This document shows positions 37,177 through 37,706 of a DNA stretch of 37,706 bases, piece after piece. Source of the stretch: Rodentibacter sp. Ppn85. GTDB taxonomy: Bacteria > Pseudomonadota > Gammaproteobacteria > Enterobacterales > Pasteurellaceae. A model generated the notes under the pieces. It was given only the letters and a program-made list of their open reading frames with translations, ran no database searches and was not told the origin of the DNA. The DNA is taken from assembly GCF_001999335.1 (NCBI RefSeq), contig NZ_MLHS01000044.1, positions 1-37,706 of the forward strand, written 5' to 3'. Numbering within the stretch: the stretch's first letter is position 1; the number at the start of each line of letters is the position of its first letter. Position numbers and translations under genes: made by a program.

Positions 37177-37677
37177 ATGGCAGGAGTAAATAAAGTTATC
37201 ATTGTGGGTCATTTGGGCAATGATCCTGAAATTCGCACTATGCCAAATGGTGATGCCGTTGCCAATATCAGTGTCGCAACCAGTGAAAGTTGGAATGATC
37301 GTAACACGGGTGAGCGCCGCGAGATCACAGAATGGCACCGTATCGTGTTCTATCGTCGCCAAGCGGAAATTTGTGGCGAATACTTACGCAAAGGTTCACA
37401 AGTTTATGTAGAAGGTCGTTTACGCACTCGAAAATGGCAAGATCAAAATGGTCAAGATCGCTATACGACGGAAATTCAAGGCGATGTAATGCAAATGTTA
37501 GGTGGTCGCAATCAAAATGTAGGTGGCTACGGAGCAGCGAATATGGGACAAAGCAGCCCACAACCGTCTTATCAAACAAGTTCTAATAGTAATAATCAAC
37601 CGTCTCGTCCTATACAGCAGCAAACATCACAGGCTGAACCGCCAATGGACGGTTTTGACGATGATATTCCGTTCTGA
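37177..37677 (+). CDS. ssb: Single-stranded DNA-binding protein
   Basis: SSB coats single-stranded DNA in replication, repair and natural transformation. The 166-residue protein has the OB fold at about 1-112 ([50 protein letters not shown]), a Gln/Ser/Asn-rich linker, and the acidic tip DDDIPF that recruits partner proteins. GAGG at 37167-37170 supports the ATG at 37177; an in-frame ATG at 37165 overlaps this ribosome site. Length fits the Haemophilus protein. Only 29 bases remain after the stop in the window and show no feature. Confidence 0.96.
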   Translation: MAGVNKVIIVGHLGNDPEIRTMPNGDAVANISVATSESWNDRNTGERREITEWHRIVFYRRQAEICGEYLRKGSQVYVEGRLRTRKWQDQNGQDRYTTEIQGDVMQMLGGRNQNVGGYGAANMGQSSPQPSYQTSSNSNNQPSRPIQQQTSQAEPPMDGFDDDIPF

Positions 37678-37706
37678 GTTACATAAAATTTAAGGGGCTG
37701 ACGTAG

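Noticed and set aside
1-37706. CRISPR array, tRNA or rRNA genes, insertion-sequence transposase
   Set aside because: No regularly spaced repeats, no cloverleaf or rRNA-like sequence, and no transposase-like protein were seen on either strand.

Overview
The window is a Pasteurellaceae chromosome segment. The nine-base Haemophilus-type DNA uptake sequence (AAGTGCGGT or its complement) occurs exactly at least 20 times, several times as inverted pairs that form terminators. The housekeeping genes (rnr-rlmB, brnQ, nhaA, uvrA/ssb, atoDAEB with a LysR gene) closely resemble Haemophilus and Aggregatibacter proteins in sequence and length. I cannot name the species. There are no rRNA or tRNA genes, no CRISPR array and no recognisable insertion-sequence transposase.

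Region 1 (1-5730) looks disturbed. A secreted PepSY-domain protein appears cut after its first PepSY domain and continues into an unrelated tail. Next come a secreted protein of unknown function, a DUF4236-SHOCT-TM2 membrane protein and, on the other strand, a HigB/HigA-type toxin-antitoxin pair. A 39-residue His/Lys-rich open frame then precedes a QseB/QseC-like two-component system. That frame could be the displaced end of the PepSY protein. The sensor kinase has an in-frame TAA between its N and G1 boxes, so it is probably broken. Positions 1-3538 have no uptake sequence and look more AT-rich than the rest.

Region 2 (5841-20678) is a complete myo-inositol catabolic cluster. iolD-iolE-iolG run leftward, divergent from iolC, which is a kinase fused to a DUF2090 aldolase. 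iolC converges on iolB-iolR, also leftward. iolA (malonate-semialdehyde dehydrogenase), a second Gfo/Idh/MocA oxidoreductase and a three-gene ABC importer run rightward. Together they would import inositol and convert it to dihydroxyacetone phosphate, acetyl-CoA and CO2. A palindrome of the form TGAAAT-N4-ATTTCA recurs at every iol promoter region and is proposed as the operator of the RpiR-type regulator IolR. CRP-like sites lie near two of these promoters.

Region 3 (20822-26731) is core genome: RNase R, RlmB, a branched-chain amino acid carrier and the NhaA antiporter.

Region 4 (26785-34092) is a short-chain ketone-body/fatty-acid module: a divergent LysR regulator, atoD, atoA, atoE, atoB, a 3-hydroxybutyrate dehydrogenase and a GntP-family permease. 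It would take up acetoacetate and 3-hydroxybutyrate and convert both to acetyl-CoA.

Region 5 (34192-37677) is the conserved divergent pair uvrA/ssb with a LexA-like box between them.
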